DNA of 53,405 nt, taken from the NCBI RefSeq assembly GCF_009909155.2, contig NZ_JAAAPM020000028.1, forward strand, positions 1-53,405. The letters run 5' to 3'. Position 1 is the first letter of the stretch. Every line of letters starts with the position of its first letter. The position numbers and the translations under genes were made by a program. Below, piece after piece: positions 1-7,845 of the stretch. The DNA is from Flavobacterium undicola (GTDB lineage: Bacteria; Bacteroidota; Bacteroidia; Flavobacteriales; Flavobacteriaceae). Under the pieces are notes generated by a model. The model worked only from the letters and a program-made list of their open reading frames with translations. It had not been told where the DNA came from and did not search any database.

Positions 1-1
1 A

Positions 2-121
2 TTTTGTTTTAGGATAAACCGTTCTCAATTTAAAACAAGTATTTTTCATAAATCCATAGAAAGAATGGTGAATGCAAAACCGATTTATCAAAAAAACATA
101 AAACAGATATTAAGTGTATAA
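2..121 (+). CDS. IS1595-like transposase, C-terminal end (partial)
   Basis: The frame is open from the window edge to a TAA at 119-121 and gives about 39 residues containing FCFRINRSQF, then IFHKSIERMVNAKPIYQ. The [EF]-C-[FY]-R-x-NR motif close to the C terminus resembles the tail of ISXO2/IS1595-type DDE transposases common in Bacteroidota; this is recall of the family, not a search. The catalytic part would lie left of the window. It marks an insertion sequence at, or just inside, the left side of the phage-like element. No terminal inverted repeat could be identified without the other end. Confidence 0.5.
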   Translation, partial: FCFRINRSQFKTSIFHKSIERMVNAKPIYQKNIKQILSV

Positions 122-323
122 CTCAAATACTTTATATGGGTTTTATAGTCGTTTTAAAGATGCAACACTTATAGCTTCTGATGCAGATAATTTCAAAGGT
201 GATGCAATAAGATTAACGGCTGGAGGGCTTGGGGAATGGGCTGATACCGATTCTTATGCTGATGATTTTATTATTGGAACTAAGAGTAAATCATCAACAA
301 AATTTAAATTTGTGAAATTATAA
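114..323 (+). CDS. Small hypothetical protein or 3' gene fragment
   Basis: A 69-codon frame starts at a GTG directly after an in-frame stop and overlaps the end of the transposase frame in another phase. The product ends in a beta-like, Asp/Gly-rich stretch (DADNFKGDAIRLTAGG, then a Lys/Ser-rich tail). No family recognised. The GTG start, the lack of leader and the position beside an IS tail make a truncated 3' remnant of a gene split by the insertion sequence more likely than an intact gene. Confidence 0.25.
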   Translation: MYNSNTLYGFYSRFKDATLIASDADNFKGDAIRLTAGGLGEWADTDSYADDFIIGTKSKSSTKFKFVKL

Positions 324-524
324 ATTCTCTGATTTTAGTGGCATGCAAATGAGATTTGATTGAAAAATGCAAATCCATTTGCTCCATTTGTTTTGAATGC
401 CAAAAGTGCAATGACTTCTAAATTCTTCCTCTTTCCTAAATAATTGAATACTAATAATCATGGATGGTTCCATGTGTTTAAAAACATTTTGCATTTTCTC
501 GATATGTTCGGGTGTAAACGGCAT
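318..524 (-). CDS. Small hypothetical protein
   Basis: An ATG at 524 opens a 68-codon frame (MPFTPEHIEKMQN...). It lies downstream of the late-operon terminator, whose T-run abuts the start, so it would need its own promoter or read-through. Cys and Trp residues in the second half and lack of a clear leader leave it doubtful. No family recognised. Confidence 0.25.
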   Translation of the reverse strand: MPFTPEHIEKMQNVFKHMEPSMIISIQLFRKEEEFRSHCTFGIQNKWSKWICIFQSNLICMPLKSENL

Positions 525-532
525 TTTCAAAT

Positions 533-567
533 ATAAAAAAATCGTGCTACATTATTGCAACACGATT
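533..567 (-). terminator. Rho-independent terminator of the late operon
   Basis: The inverted repeat aatcgtg (540-546) and cacgatt (561-567) forms a hairpin, followed on the minus strand by a run of T (534-540). It lies about 35 bp after the stop of the last long late gene and closes the 11.6-kb minus-strand operon. Confidence 0.75.
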
Positions 568-601
568 TCCTTCCTAAAAACAAAAATTAACTAACTATGT
601 T

Positions 602-1711
602 TTAGAAAAATTTATTTCTAATCTCTATTTTAAGACCTAAAGGTACATCCGAGATACTAAAGCCACCGTCTAAACATTCCAAAGTCGAAATAGGCAGCAC
701 ATTATAAATCCCTTGATTATTTCCTAACTGATACGTTATATAAACCTCATTTGTTCTTACATCTTGAAATATTCTAAAGTGATACCAATCAACTGCAAAA
801 GATGGCTTTGTACATGTAAATTTTACATACATTCCATTTAACATCAAAGTTTTCGTTTGATCTAACACTCTTTGTTCAGACCAATCCGTAGGCATAGCCC
901 CCGTTCCGTTTAAATTATCAAAATGCTGGTTATTAAAATACTGAAATACCCCATATTTATCCAATCTAAAAACGTTTTGAGTCATCCAAATAGTATTCCC
1001 CCAAGAACCCAAAGACTGATTTGTTAAGTCATAAACATTACCCCTATATTGCGGAGAATCATAAACTTTATAAAATTTGTTTTGTTGTGCAGGAAAATTA
1101 GTAACTGATACTTCTTGTGCAGAAGAAGACCCCGTTTTAAAAAAATTTTCAGATAATCCAATCAAAAATTCATCGATGTTTTCCTCATAGATTACAGGTT
1201 CGCATAATCCCGTATTTATCACTCTATAATCCAAAAGAAACCCTTCCTCGGCAAGGGTTAGACTAGATACGATTCTAAATCTATAAGGATCATTATTTTC
1301 TTTAACTATATTTTGCGCAGGTGTAAATGACGTTATTAGCGTATCGTCTAGTTTTTTTAATAAAATATTACCATTCGATTCCTTAATAAACTTAACTATT
1401 CTTTTGTCTACTGGCAGAGTAAAGGAAGACGAAAAGAAATTTTTAGACAATTCCGTAAAAAATTCATCTTGATTTGTTGCCACTATGGGAGGTACACAAG
1501 CCGAAAAATCAAAATCATTATAGTCATAGCCTCGTGTGTTTCCTCCCCAATCCAAAACTTGTACTAACGTAAATGCTCCGTCTAACCCTATTATAGGGTC
1601 TTGTTTTGATGAAAATAAAGACATTTCACTGCTATAGTGGATAGAATGTAACGCCACATTGCCGTCATTTTTGACCACAAAATACATATAAGGGTTTGTA
1701 GGTAGTGACAT
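602..1711 (-). CDS. Last late-operon gene; possible virion spike/adsorption protein
   Basis: 369-residue protein, ATG at 1711, start 3 bp after the preceding stop. No family recognised. It has an internal duplication: a block near residues 72-96 (CVPPIVATNQDEFFTELSKNFF) recurs near 169-193 (CEPVIYEENIDEFLIGLSENFF), so two related modules are followed by a C-terminal aromatic- and beta-rich domain of about 150 residues with many Trp/Tyr/Asn. No signal peptide or membrane segment. As the largest protein at the distal end of a structural and lysis operon, a receptor-binding or vertex protein is a reasonable guess, but it rests only on position and composition. Confidence 0.7.
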   Translation of the reverse strand: MSLPTNPYMYFVVKNDGNVALHSIHYSSEMSLFSSKQDPIIGLDGAFTLVQVLDWGGNTRGYDYNDFDFSACVPPIVATNQDEFFTELSKNFFSSSFTLPVDKRIVKFIKESNGNILLKKLDDTLITSFTPAQNIVKENNDPYRFRIVSSLTLAEEGFLLDYRVINTGLCEPVIYEENIDEFLIGLSENFFKTGSSSAQEVSVTNFPAQQNKFYKVYDSPQYRGNVYDLTNQSLGSWGNTIWMTQNVFRLDKYGVFQYFNNQHFDNLNGTGAMPTDWSEQRVLDQTKTLMLNGMYVKFTCTKPSFAVDWYHFRIFQDVRTNEVYITYQLGNNQGIYNVLPISTLECLDGGFSISDVPLGLKIEIRNKFF

Positions 1712-1714
1712 TTT

Positions 1715-1930
1715 TTATTTTTTAGATTTTACAACTTTTTTTACCGTTTTCTTTTTCATTGGTTTTGCTTTTACATTAGTAATAGCAACTTTTACAATTT
1801 TACCGCCTTTCACGTATTTATATCCTTTTTTGAGCGTTCCGTCTGCTTTTAGTCCTGTGGCTTTTACTACACCGCTACATATTTTTTTTAATCCTTTTAC
1901 TGATGGTTTTTTTAGTCCTTTTGCACTCAT
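1715..1930 (-). CDS. Lys-rich basic small protein, possible nucleic-acid-binding virion protein
   Basis: 71 residues, about one third Lys, with three K-x-[LP]-K-K type repeats at the N terminus and a KPMKKKTVKKVVKSKK tail. The composition suits a DNA-condensing protein packaged with a genome, or a basic linker between membrane and nucleic acid. Its leader (1931-1957) is nearly identical to that of the 184-aa capsid candidate, which suggests high expression. No family assignment is possible. Confidence 0.7.
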   Translation of the reverse strand: MSAKGLKKPSVKGLKKICSGVVKATGLKADGTLKKGYKYVKGGKIVKVAITNVKAKPMKKKTVKKVVKSKK

Positions 1931-1957
1931 GTTTTTTGATTGATTTTTGATTGATGA
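1931..1957 (-). promoter_or_regulatory. Shared translation leader, copy 2
   Basis: On the minus strand the leader reads AATCATCAATCAAAAATCAATCAAAAAAC up to the ATG, built on repeated AATCA units. Almost the same sequence precedes the capsid candidate at 10061-10116. A-rich leaders replace Shine-Dalgarno sites in Bacteroidota, so this is probably a translation enhancer. Confidence 0.5.
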
Positions 1958-1959
1958 TT

Positions 1960-4212
1960 TTAGTTTACTATAAATGATAATTTCTTTTTTTCAATTGGCT
2001 TGGGTTCTGTCGTTGATTGGGGTTCGTTCTGTATTAGTTTTTTATTGAAAATATTAAATTTCAATCCATCAAGCGGTTTATTTTGATAACGGTTTTTGTC
2101 GGCGTAGATATAGTTCTCTCGATAGTCCGCCATTTTCTCCGTAAACAAAACGATATCCGCATCAAACTGGCTTTTGCTTCCACCCCTCATTTTGCCGTCG
2201 GTGGTTTGCTGGAAAATCACTATAAACAATTTGCCGTCGTATTTTTTACGTAAATCCTTATCGACTTCAAAACCCTTGTACATTTCCTGCATTTTTGAGA
2301 AACTGTCAATTACTATGACTTCGTTGTTTTGGATTAATTTTTCTAAATCCGAAACGCTTTTTATTTCAGGGGCTTCGATGTTAAGTAAGGCTTGATTATT
2401 CAAATACTCATTTGCTTTATCATAATACAAACTACTTTCGGGATGCTCTTCGATACTGGCATGCCCTACTTTATAATTTTGAGCCAAAGCATTCATAAAC
2501 TGGAAACACATTCTAGTTTTCATTGACCCCTGACCGCCTGTAAGAGAAATTACAATACTCTCTTTTTGCTTACGTTCTATTTGCCCCAAAAAGTCCGCAA
2601 TGTCTTTATTTTCAATTTTAAAAAAGTCAACATTTATAGGCTTGTTAGCTATTTTGTAGGCTAATGAATTTTTATTTTGACTAAGCTTTAGTGAAACGGG
2701 CGTTTTTTCCTTTGCAATGGTTTTTTTTTCAGTTCTTGGAACGTTCAAACCTTTTTTTGCAGCACCAAACAATGCGTATTGACCGTCCTTTATTTTTGGC
2801 TCTTCCTTTTTTTCTTCGGGTTTGGCTTGAATTGGTTTTTTTATATTTTTAACTGGTTTTGGCTTTGAAACTGGTTTTGGTTTCGGCTCTTTTTTTACTG
2901 GCAAAACAGATTTTTTTTTATCCGCTTTTTTTGGTGCTTTTTCAGTTGTCGCTCTTATATTTACATCTTTCATAAACAAAAAATCTCCCTTTGCATCGGG
3001 TTGAAGTATAAAATCGGCGACTTTTTGGGCTTGACTACTGGCTTTCATCAAAAAACGATTGTCATTTTCCAATACAGTCAATAGCGATTCATTCCAACCT
3101 TTCAAATATCCAGCGTGATTTTTATTAGTAAAAAACATGATTCCCGCTTGTGCAGACAAGAACACCGCCCCAAACTCTGCGATCAATTCCTCAAACGCAT
3201 ATTCAGTCGTGCCAAATTCGTTTGCAAATGCCCTTTTTAGACGGGTTTCATGTCCCGTGCTATGACTTAACTCGTGCAATTGTGTACGGTAAAAATCAAT
3301 AGAACTATCAAATTTTGAAATATCGGGCATACTGATAATATCATCACTTGGACGATAAAAAGCCCTGCTTCCTGTAAATCTTATTTCCGGCTGTGGCTGT
3401 GGGTAATTCTTAATAATTGCCTCCGCCATTTCTATTTTTTTATTATTTCCTGACAAAATTTTGTCATCCGAAACTTTCCCCTCTAAAGGAAAATTATCTA
3501 AATCAAAATCAATCCCTTCAATGTCAGAACCGTTAAAAACATTGTAATACTTCAAGAAAAAGATTGTTTTTTCATCGCCTTTTTCAAGCTTATTATCTAC
3601 AATTACGGTGTTTAGTTTTTCTATTTCGGCATCGCTGTACTCTTTGCTGAATGTTGAATAATAAACTACTTTGTGCCCTTTGCTTCCTTTTTTTAGCTTC
3701 CCGCCTTTTTCTTGGATTTGGTTAAAAGTCAAAAAATACGGATTATCCAATAGTCCAAAAATCGGGGTCAACATTAATACATTTGCACCTCGGTAGGCTT
3801 TTTTAGAGGCAAAATTATATGGAATCAAATAACCCTCTTCTTTCCAAGCCCTTTTGTAATCTCTCTTGTCGGCATTTTTGATTAGGTCAATCATTCGCTG
3901 AGTAACCATATCGTAAATTTCATTTGGAGAAACGGGTTTACCAAGCCCTATATCTTCACTTTCCGAAATAAACTCTATCCCCCCCAGCAAACCATCAAAC
4001 CCGTCAACATCAACACCATTCAACCCATAAGGCTCTACTAGGTTTTTAATTTCAATCAAAAAAGTATCATCTGTAAAAGCGTGAAGTACTTTTATAATTC
4101 GTTTAGATATTATGGTATGGCGTTCCTTTTCGGCTTTCATCAGTAAGTTTTCTAAATCTTTCCTGTGAACTACAATACCGTTTAGGCTATTAAATTCTTG
4201 GGCTAAAGTCAT
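1960..4212 (-). CDS. ArdC-like zincin metallopeptidase fused to RecA-like ATPase
   Basis: 750 residues. The N-terminal half resembles ArdC/DUF1738 proteins: an ssDNA-binding-like region around residues 100-240, then a zincin motif HELSHSTGH at 313-321 (HExxH plus a third His). A Lys/Pro-rich linker spans about 420-500. The C-terminal domain is a P-loop ATPase with GGQGSMKT at 558-565, a Walker B VIVIDSF near 631-637 and a DnaB/RadA/KaiC-like SKSQFDADIVL segment near 678. ArdC proteins protect incoming DNA in conjugative elements; a RecA-like ATPase could package or process DNA. It is the only NTPase seen in the late operon, so it is the best candidate for a genome-packaging motor, but a role in replication or recombination is equally possible. 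The ATG start abuts the neighbouring gene. Confidence 0.75.
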   Translation of the reverse strand: MTLAQEFNSLNGIVVHRKDLENLLMKAEKERHTIISKRIIKVLHAFTDDTFLIEIKNLVEPYGLNGVDVDGFDGLLGGIEFISESEDIGLGKPVSPNEIYDMVTQRMIDLIKNADKRDYKRAWKEEGYLIPYNFASKKAYRGANVLMLTPIFGLLDNPYFLTFNQIQEKGGKLKKGSKGHKVVYYSTFSKEYSDAEIEKLNTVIVDNKLEKGDEKTIFFLKYYNVFNGSDIEGIDFDLDNFPLEGKVSDDKILSGNNKKIEMAEAIIKNYPQPQPEIRFTGSRAFYRPSDDIISMPDISKFDSSIDFYRTQLHELSHSTGHETRLKRAFANEFGTTEYAFEELIAEFGAVFLSAQAGIMFFTNKNHAGYLKGWNESLLTVLENDNRFLMKASSQAQKVADFILQPDAKGDFLFMKDVNIRATTEKAPKKADKKKSVLPVKKEPKPKPVSKPKPVKNIKKPIQAKPEEKKEEPKIKDGQYALFGAAKKGLNVPRTEKKTIAKEKTPVSLKLSQNKNSLAYKIANKPINVDFFKIENKDIADFLGQIERKQKESIVISLTGGQGSMKTRMCFQFMNALAQNYKVGHASIEEHPESSLYYDKANEYLNNQALLNIEAPEIKSVSDLEKLIQNNEVIVIDSFSKMQEMYKGFEVDKDLRKKYDGKLFIVIFQQTTDGKMRGGSKSQFDADIVLFTEKMADYRENYIYADKNRYQNKPLDGLKFNIFNKKLIQNEPQSTTEPKPIEKKKLSFIVN

Positions 4213-4213
4213 G

Positions 4214-4696
4214 TTATTGCTTCAATTTATATTCGATTCCTAAAACACTTATAATCGCTTCGATTTTGATGTTTGCAGGAACAAAACTACCGTTGTTTAT
4301 AATGGTGATCGCATTTATAAGTGTGGTTTGCAAGTCCAGCAAAACAGGTACATTACGTACTACCGTGCTTGAATTTGCGGGAATGCTTAACGAACTCATG
4401 TTAATGTCTGATTGTCCTAAAAAGACGTTATTCTTGTCGTAAAACAATATTTTTTTTAGAACAATCACCACACCGTCTGCTTTGAAGTTTTGAGGGGTTG
4501 GATTAATGAAATTCAAATCTAAATTGAAAGAAACAGAAGGCTTGCCATTATTCCACTTACCGTTTAGGTTTTTAAAACCTACTGGTAAAATCTTAACCAA
4601 GCCGAATTGTGCTGTCAGTTTTTTTGCCTTGTCTTTCAATAAAAAATACCCCAACATAAATATTCCTCCTGCTACGACAATTTTTTTTAAGCTCAT
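4214..4696 (-). CDS. Membrane-anchored LEA14-like (LEA_2/WHy) protein
   Basis: 160 residues from the ATG at 4696; an upstream in-frame TTG would add 9 residues but lies inside the spanin-like gene. One N-terminal transmembrane segment (IVVAGGIFMLGYFLL) precedes a beta-sandwich with the LEA_2 pattern: FNLDLNFINPTP, later SLSIPANSSTVV, then a C-terminal strand IEAIISVLGIEYKL. LEA14-type domains are found in membrane-tethered stress and envelope proteins. In this operon it is probably a membrane-associated virion component, by analogy with the other one-pass proteins here. Confidence 0.65.
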   Translation of the reverse strand: MSLKKIVVAGGIFMLGYFLLKDKAKKLTAQFGLVKILPVGFKNLNGKWNNGKPSVSFNLDLNFINPTPQNFKADGVVIVLKKILFYDKNNVFLGQSDINMSSLSIPANSSTVVRNVPVLLDLQTTLINAITIINNGSFVPANIKIEAIISVLGIEYKLKQ

Positions 4697-4713
4697 TTTG
4701 TTTTTTTTTAATG

Positions 4714-5268
4714 TTAAATCCAAATTCTCAAAATCCTATAAGCTACAAACAAAAGTGTTGCCGCACCTAAATAAGCCAAATATTCAACCCACCACGGGAC
4801 ATATTTTACTGGGATTTTTACTATTTGTTTTTCAACTTTTATAATCGTGTTTTCTTTGTTTTTAGCTGTTTTCTCGCTGTACGTTTCTGCTAATTTTTGC
4901 CAAGTGATGATTTGATTTTTCAATTCATCATAATAAATTCCCGCCTCATTATCGCCTGATTTTTTACGACTATTTAGCTGCTTCAAAACTTGGTTTAGTG
5001 TGGCTTGTGTAATGCTGTCACATTCGGGTTTAGCAGTTTTTACTTTTGCAATTTGAATCACTAAGCTGTCAAGAATTGCCTTATTAACCTGTGTCTCTTT
5101 TATACTGTCGGTTCTGTGCTCGATGATGCGCTCAATGGTGTGCGTATTCTCAATGGGCTTGGAGGCGCAACCATACAAAACGATTGCTATGGCTAAACAA
5201 GCTATAATCGTCACAAGGACTTTTAAAAATAACTTGAATGGGTTTTCGTGTAAATTATTTGCGGTCAT
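4714..5268 (-). CDS. Unimolecular spanin-like lipoprotein
   Basis: 184 residues. The N terminus is a lipoprotein signal with a hydrophobic stretch (about 14-32) and lipobox LYGC at 31-34, followed by a mostly helical periplasmic stretch and a C-terminal transmembrane helix at about 160-182. Outer-membrane lipid anchor plus inner-membrane C-terminal helix is the topology of u-spanins (T1 gp11 type), which fuse the two membranes in the last step of Gram-negative lysis. Position directly after the endolysin and holin-like genes supports the call. The Cys34 context is slightly off consensus (Tyr at -2). Confidence 0.65.
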   Translation of the reverse strand: MTANNLHENPFKLFLKVLVTIIACLAIAIVLYGCASKPIENTHTIERIIEHRTDSIKETQVNKAILDSLVIQIAKVKTAKPECDSITQATLNQVLKQLNSRKKSGDNEAGIYYDELKNQIITWQKLAETYSEKTAKNKENTIIKVEKQIVKIPVKYVPWWVEYLAYLGAATLLFVAYRILRIWI

Positions 5269-5270
5269 AA

Positions 5271-5609
5271 TTAAGTTAGTTTTGATTTTATTAGATTTTT
5301 CAAACTGTCGAAAAAGCTACTGATTAATTTTTCTACTTCGCTATGTATAAGAGTGGAAAGCGAGCCGCCCCAAGCACAAAGTACATAAGTAAACATCTTG
5401 TTTAAATTAAAGTACTGGTCGCAAATTGCATATACTGAGAATGCAACGAAAAAGCTTACTATCGCTTCGGCTAAAAACCAACTTAAATTTGGCTTTTTTC
5501 CTTTCTTTACCGCATTGTATGTTTTGGTAAAAATCCCTGCCAATAAGACTAATAGGAACAAAATATAGTCCTGATAATATTTGATGTTATCTATTATGGT
5601 GTTTTTCAT
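5271..5609 (-). CDS. Holin-like membrane protein
   Basis: 112 residues with three predicted membrane segments (about 11-30, 46-67 and 71-88) and a charged, helical C terminus ending KNLIKSKLT. Small size, three segments, overlap of its start with the end of the endolysin gene and position ahead of the spanin-like gene all fit a class I holin. The family was not identified by sequence. Confidence 0.6.
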   Translation of the reverse strand: MKNTIIDNIKYYQDYILFLLVLLAGIFTKTYNAVKKGKKPNLSWFLAEAIVSFFVAFSVYAICDQYFNLNKMFTYVLCAWGGSLSTLIHSEVEKLISSFFDSLKNLIKSKLT

Positions 5610-6213
5610 TTATTAAAAAATAGATTGTTGTTATTACTGTTAAACCAACTCCAGCTAACACGCTTAACTTGGAGTAGTTGGGCTTTTTTTTTTCGTAAAC
5701 AAATTTGGCTAATCTGTTAAGCCAACCGTTAAGATTTGTACCGCCTATGTTACGATAAAATGTTTCCCTTGACTTTTTTAATTCACGATGTAAAACTTCA
5801 GGATTTACGGAATTTATAACCTTTATCGTGTCTTTTGTGATGTTGCTATCAACCTTGATTTTTGCTCCAAATTTTTCTTTTAAAACACTCTTAACAAACA
5901 TTCGTCGTCCTGAATTAAAAAAATGATCCACAACAATATTTGCTACTGATTGATTTTCTATAAGGTCAGCGTCACAAGCATCCCAATAGTATTTTTTAGC
6001 AATAAATACAGCGGTTTCCAGTTTCAAATTTTTCATGTCCGACACTGTTGGCGGTCTTTTTATATAAGCTTCATACACGGGTGCTGATATTCCATATTTC
6101 GTGCCTACCATTTGCCCCAAAGAATTTGTATTACCTTTTTTGTCACTAGCCTTATTTTGATAGCCTCCTTCGGCTTTCAGTAATTCAGGCAGAAATAATT
6201 TAAAATTTGCCAT
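5587..6213 (-). CDS. GH108 lysozyme-type endolysin with C-terminal membrane helix
   Basis: 208 residues. The N-terminal EGGYQN (catalytic Glu15) and the spaced GTKYGIS motif at about 56-62 match glycosyl hydrolase family 108, whose members cleave peptidoglycan; the AKKYYWDACDAD block and the later VVDHFFNSGRR segment match the rest of the GH108/PG_binding_3 architecture. A C-terminal hydrophobic helix (about 178-200, LSVLAGVGLTVITTIYFLI) anchors it to a membrane, unusual for a soluble endolysin, and compatible with a virion-membrane or signal-anchor role. The start ATG overlaps the stop of the preceding 33-aa gene (TAATG). Confidence 0.85.
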   Translation of the reverse strand: MANFKLFLPELLKAEGGYQNKASDKKGNTNSLGQMVGTKYGISAPVYEAYIKRPPTVSDMKNLKLETAVFIAKKYYWDACDADLIENQSVANIVVDHFFNSGRRMFVKSVLKEKFGAKIKVDSNITKDTIKVINSVNPEVLHRELKKSRETFYRNIGGTNLNGWLNRLAKFVYEKKKPNYSKLSVLAGVGLTVITTIYFLINEKHHNR

Positions 6214-6314
6214 TATAAAATCACTTTTTTAGGTTCTGATTTTGGCAATAACAATACTAATGCTAGTATTGCCATGCCTCCAATCATTAATGTTGTGTCT
6301 GTCGTTTGTGTCAT
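6213..6314 (-). CDS. 33-aa single-span membrane peptide
   Basis: The ATG at 6314 opens 33 codons: MTQTTDTTLM, then a hydrophobic helix (IGGMAILALVLLLP) and a basic tail (KSEPKKVIL). The stop overlaps the endolysin start in a TAATG junction, and the gene fits exactly between two others, which supports translation. Tiny one-pass proteins are typical of internal-membrane phages (PRD1, PM2); here the function is unknown. Confidence 0.65.
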   Translation of the reverse strand: MTQTTDTTLMIGGMAILALVLLLPKSEPKKVIL

Positions 6315-6315
6315 T

Positions 6316-6519
6316 TTAATAAGGCGTTACGTTTTTTCCATCTACAAAACAGAATATCCCCATGAATTTTATTAGATATTGTCCCTTGTTTCCTTCTGCC
6401 ACAAATATGCCTGCATCTTTGCCATACTCAAGGGTTCTGAATTTTGAACCGCTGTTATAATACTGACCGTCAGCTCTTTTTTTGGAAATAAAAATCACGG
6501 TATTGTCTTTTGCAGCCAT
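6316..6519 (-). CDS. Small hypothetical late protein
   Basis: 67 residues from ATG 6519 (MAAKDNTVIF); an in-frame TTG one codon upstream is less likely. Beta-rich, soluble, with Gly and aromatic residues (GQYYNSG, EGNKGQYLIKFMG). No family recognised. Tight spacing on both sides places it in the late operon. Confidence 0.6.
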   Translation of the reverse strand: MAAKDNTVIFISKKRADGQYYNSGSKFRTLEYGKDAGIFVAEGNKGQYLIKFMGIFCFVDGKNVTPY

Positions 6520-6545
6520 CAATTGCTTCCCCTTTTTCGGTAATC

Positions 6546-6938
6546 CTACTTTTGGTAGTGATTTCGTAATTTTTTTTTTAATATGGTCGCAAAGGCATTC
6601 AAACTGGTTTCGGACACACCTTTTGCATTTTGTAGAGCCGTAAGGGTAATTTTTCCAAAATCGCCATCAATTTTAACATTCAAAAGACGTTGCAGCTCTC
6701 TTACTTCAAGTCCCTTGCTTCCGAACTTAAGCAGTTTGTTTCTGTCTAAAGTTGCGCCCTGTGTAGGTTTGGAGCCGCTTCCTATTGATGTTGGCGTTGA
6801 TTCTTCCAGTTCAGGGACGTAATTGGCTAATTCATCGTCTTTTTGTTCGTTTTGTTTCTTTCTCCAAAGCAGATACAAAACCAAGAGACCTGCCCCGCCA
6901 ACTCCAATTAGTGCTTTATCTTCATTACTCACTTTCAT
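6546..6938 (-). CDS. One-pass membrane protein with peptidoglycan-binding domain
   Basis: 130 residues: an N-terminal transmembrane helix (about 10-26, IGVGGAGLLVLYLLW) followed by an RKK stop-transfer, an acidic linker, and a PG_binding_1-type domain (about 68-115) with FGSKGLEVRELQRLL and the hallmark IDGDFG. The protein could hold a virion membrane or a lysis complex to the peptidoglycan. The same domain occurs in the 269-aa protein at 10678-11487. Confidence 0.75.
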   Translation of the reverse strand: MKVSNEDKALIGVGGAGLLVLYLLWRKKQNEQKDDELANYVPELEESTPTSIGSGSKPTQGATLDRNKLLKFGSKGLEVRELQRLLNVKIDGDFGKITLTALQNAKGVSETSLNAFATILKKKLRNHYQK

Positions 6939-6948
6939 ACTTTCTTTT

Positions 6949-7377
6949 TTATAGATAAATTGGAAATTTTTTCCTTAATAAATTGTAATCCTTGTCGTTG
7001 AGTTCTTCTCTTAACCATGTTTTTAACGGTAATTTGCTTCCGCCGACGGTATTGTAACCTAGAATCCGATTATAATTTCTAAGCCCAAACGCTTTGTTTA
7101 TCAAACCAAATTGTTGTTGAGAAACACCTGTCAAGGCTTCAAAAATCAAGGTTTCATCTGTGCCATTGTATCGGTTCATAGCCTCGTACAGTAAACTGAC
7201 TTTTTGCTTAGCGGAAAAAACGGGAATCAAATTAACATCGCCTTCATCTATGTATTTTTTGCCTTTTCTTCTTAAAACTGATTTCCCATTTTTGTCGGGT
7301 TTGGTGAGGAAATAAACTCCTAAACCAAGCACAACAACTGAAACGCTTACTATTATTACTTTTTTCGTCCCTGTCAT
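6949..7377 (-). CDS. One-pass membrane protein with annexin-like helical domain (paralogue A)
   Basis: 142 residues. N-terminal membrane helix (about 7-25) and then a helical domain whose pattern, LYEAMNRYNGTDETLIFEAL followed by a Gln/Ile helix and a terminal LREEL helix, resembles one annexin repeat (AM..-GTDE..I...L). The next gene (7377-7829) has the same architecture, so the two arose by duplication. The annexin likeness is a pattern match by eye and could be convergent. The start overlaps the upstream stop. Confidence 0.65.
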   Translation of the reverse strand: MTGTKKVIIVSVSVVVLGLGVYFLTKPDKNGKSVLRRKGKKYIDEGDVNLIPVFSAKQKVSLLYEAMNRYNGTDETLIFEALTGVSQQQFGLINKAFGLRNYNRILGYNTVGGSKLPLKTWLREELNDKDYNLLRKKFPIYL

Positions 7378-7829
7378 TAGAAAAATCCTTTAATTAAAAA
7401 TCTTAGTTTGGCAATGTCTGCCTCGTTAAATTGATCTTGTAACCATTCTACCAAATTCATTTTGACTAAAGTGGCACTACGTCTCTCCCCAAATTCATTA
7501 AACAACCTGATAAAACCATTATGATTGAGTCCAGTAAGATTATTTTCTACAGTATTATAGTTCGCCCCAGCCCCTAATAATGCGGTATAAATTGCCTCGG
7601 AACGTGCCTTGGCTTGCGTTGTGTTTATATTACTGGGTTTGTATCGCTTGTCTTCTTGAATTTTTTTAAATCCTTTGAAAATCTTGAAATAAGCAAAAAG
7701 GGCAACGCCTCCTATAAGCCCTATTTTAAAAATCGTAAATCCTAGATCGGCTGTCTTTTCGATTGTTTTTTGCCCTTGTGGACTAGATGCGTAAGCGACA
7801 AATGCAGGGTTTTTTAATCCTTTTTCCAT
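7377..7829 (-). CDS. One-pass membrane protein with annexin-like helical domain (paralogue B)
   Basis: 150 residues. A membrane helix at about 31-48 (IFKIGLIGGVALFAYFKIF) follows a short N-terminal segment; the C-terminal domain reads SEAIYTALLGAGANYNTVEN, then LTGLNHNGFIRLFNEFG and a final VEWLQDQF helix, parallel to paralogue A. It lacks the GTDE of A (GANYN instead), so the loop has diverged. Probably a minor membrane component of the virion. Confidence 0.6.
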   Translation of the reverse strand: MEKGLKNPAFVAYASSPQGQKTIEKTADLGFTIFKIGLIGGVALFAYFKIFKGFKKIQEDKRYKPSNINTTQAKARSEAIYTALLGAGANYNTVENNLTGLNHNGFIRLFNEFGERRSATLVKMNLVEWLQDQFNEADIAKLRFLIKGFF

Positions 7830-7845
7830 TTTTTTGGTTTTTTTT

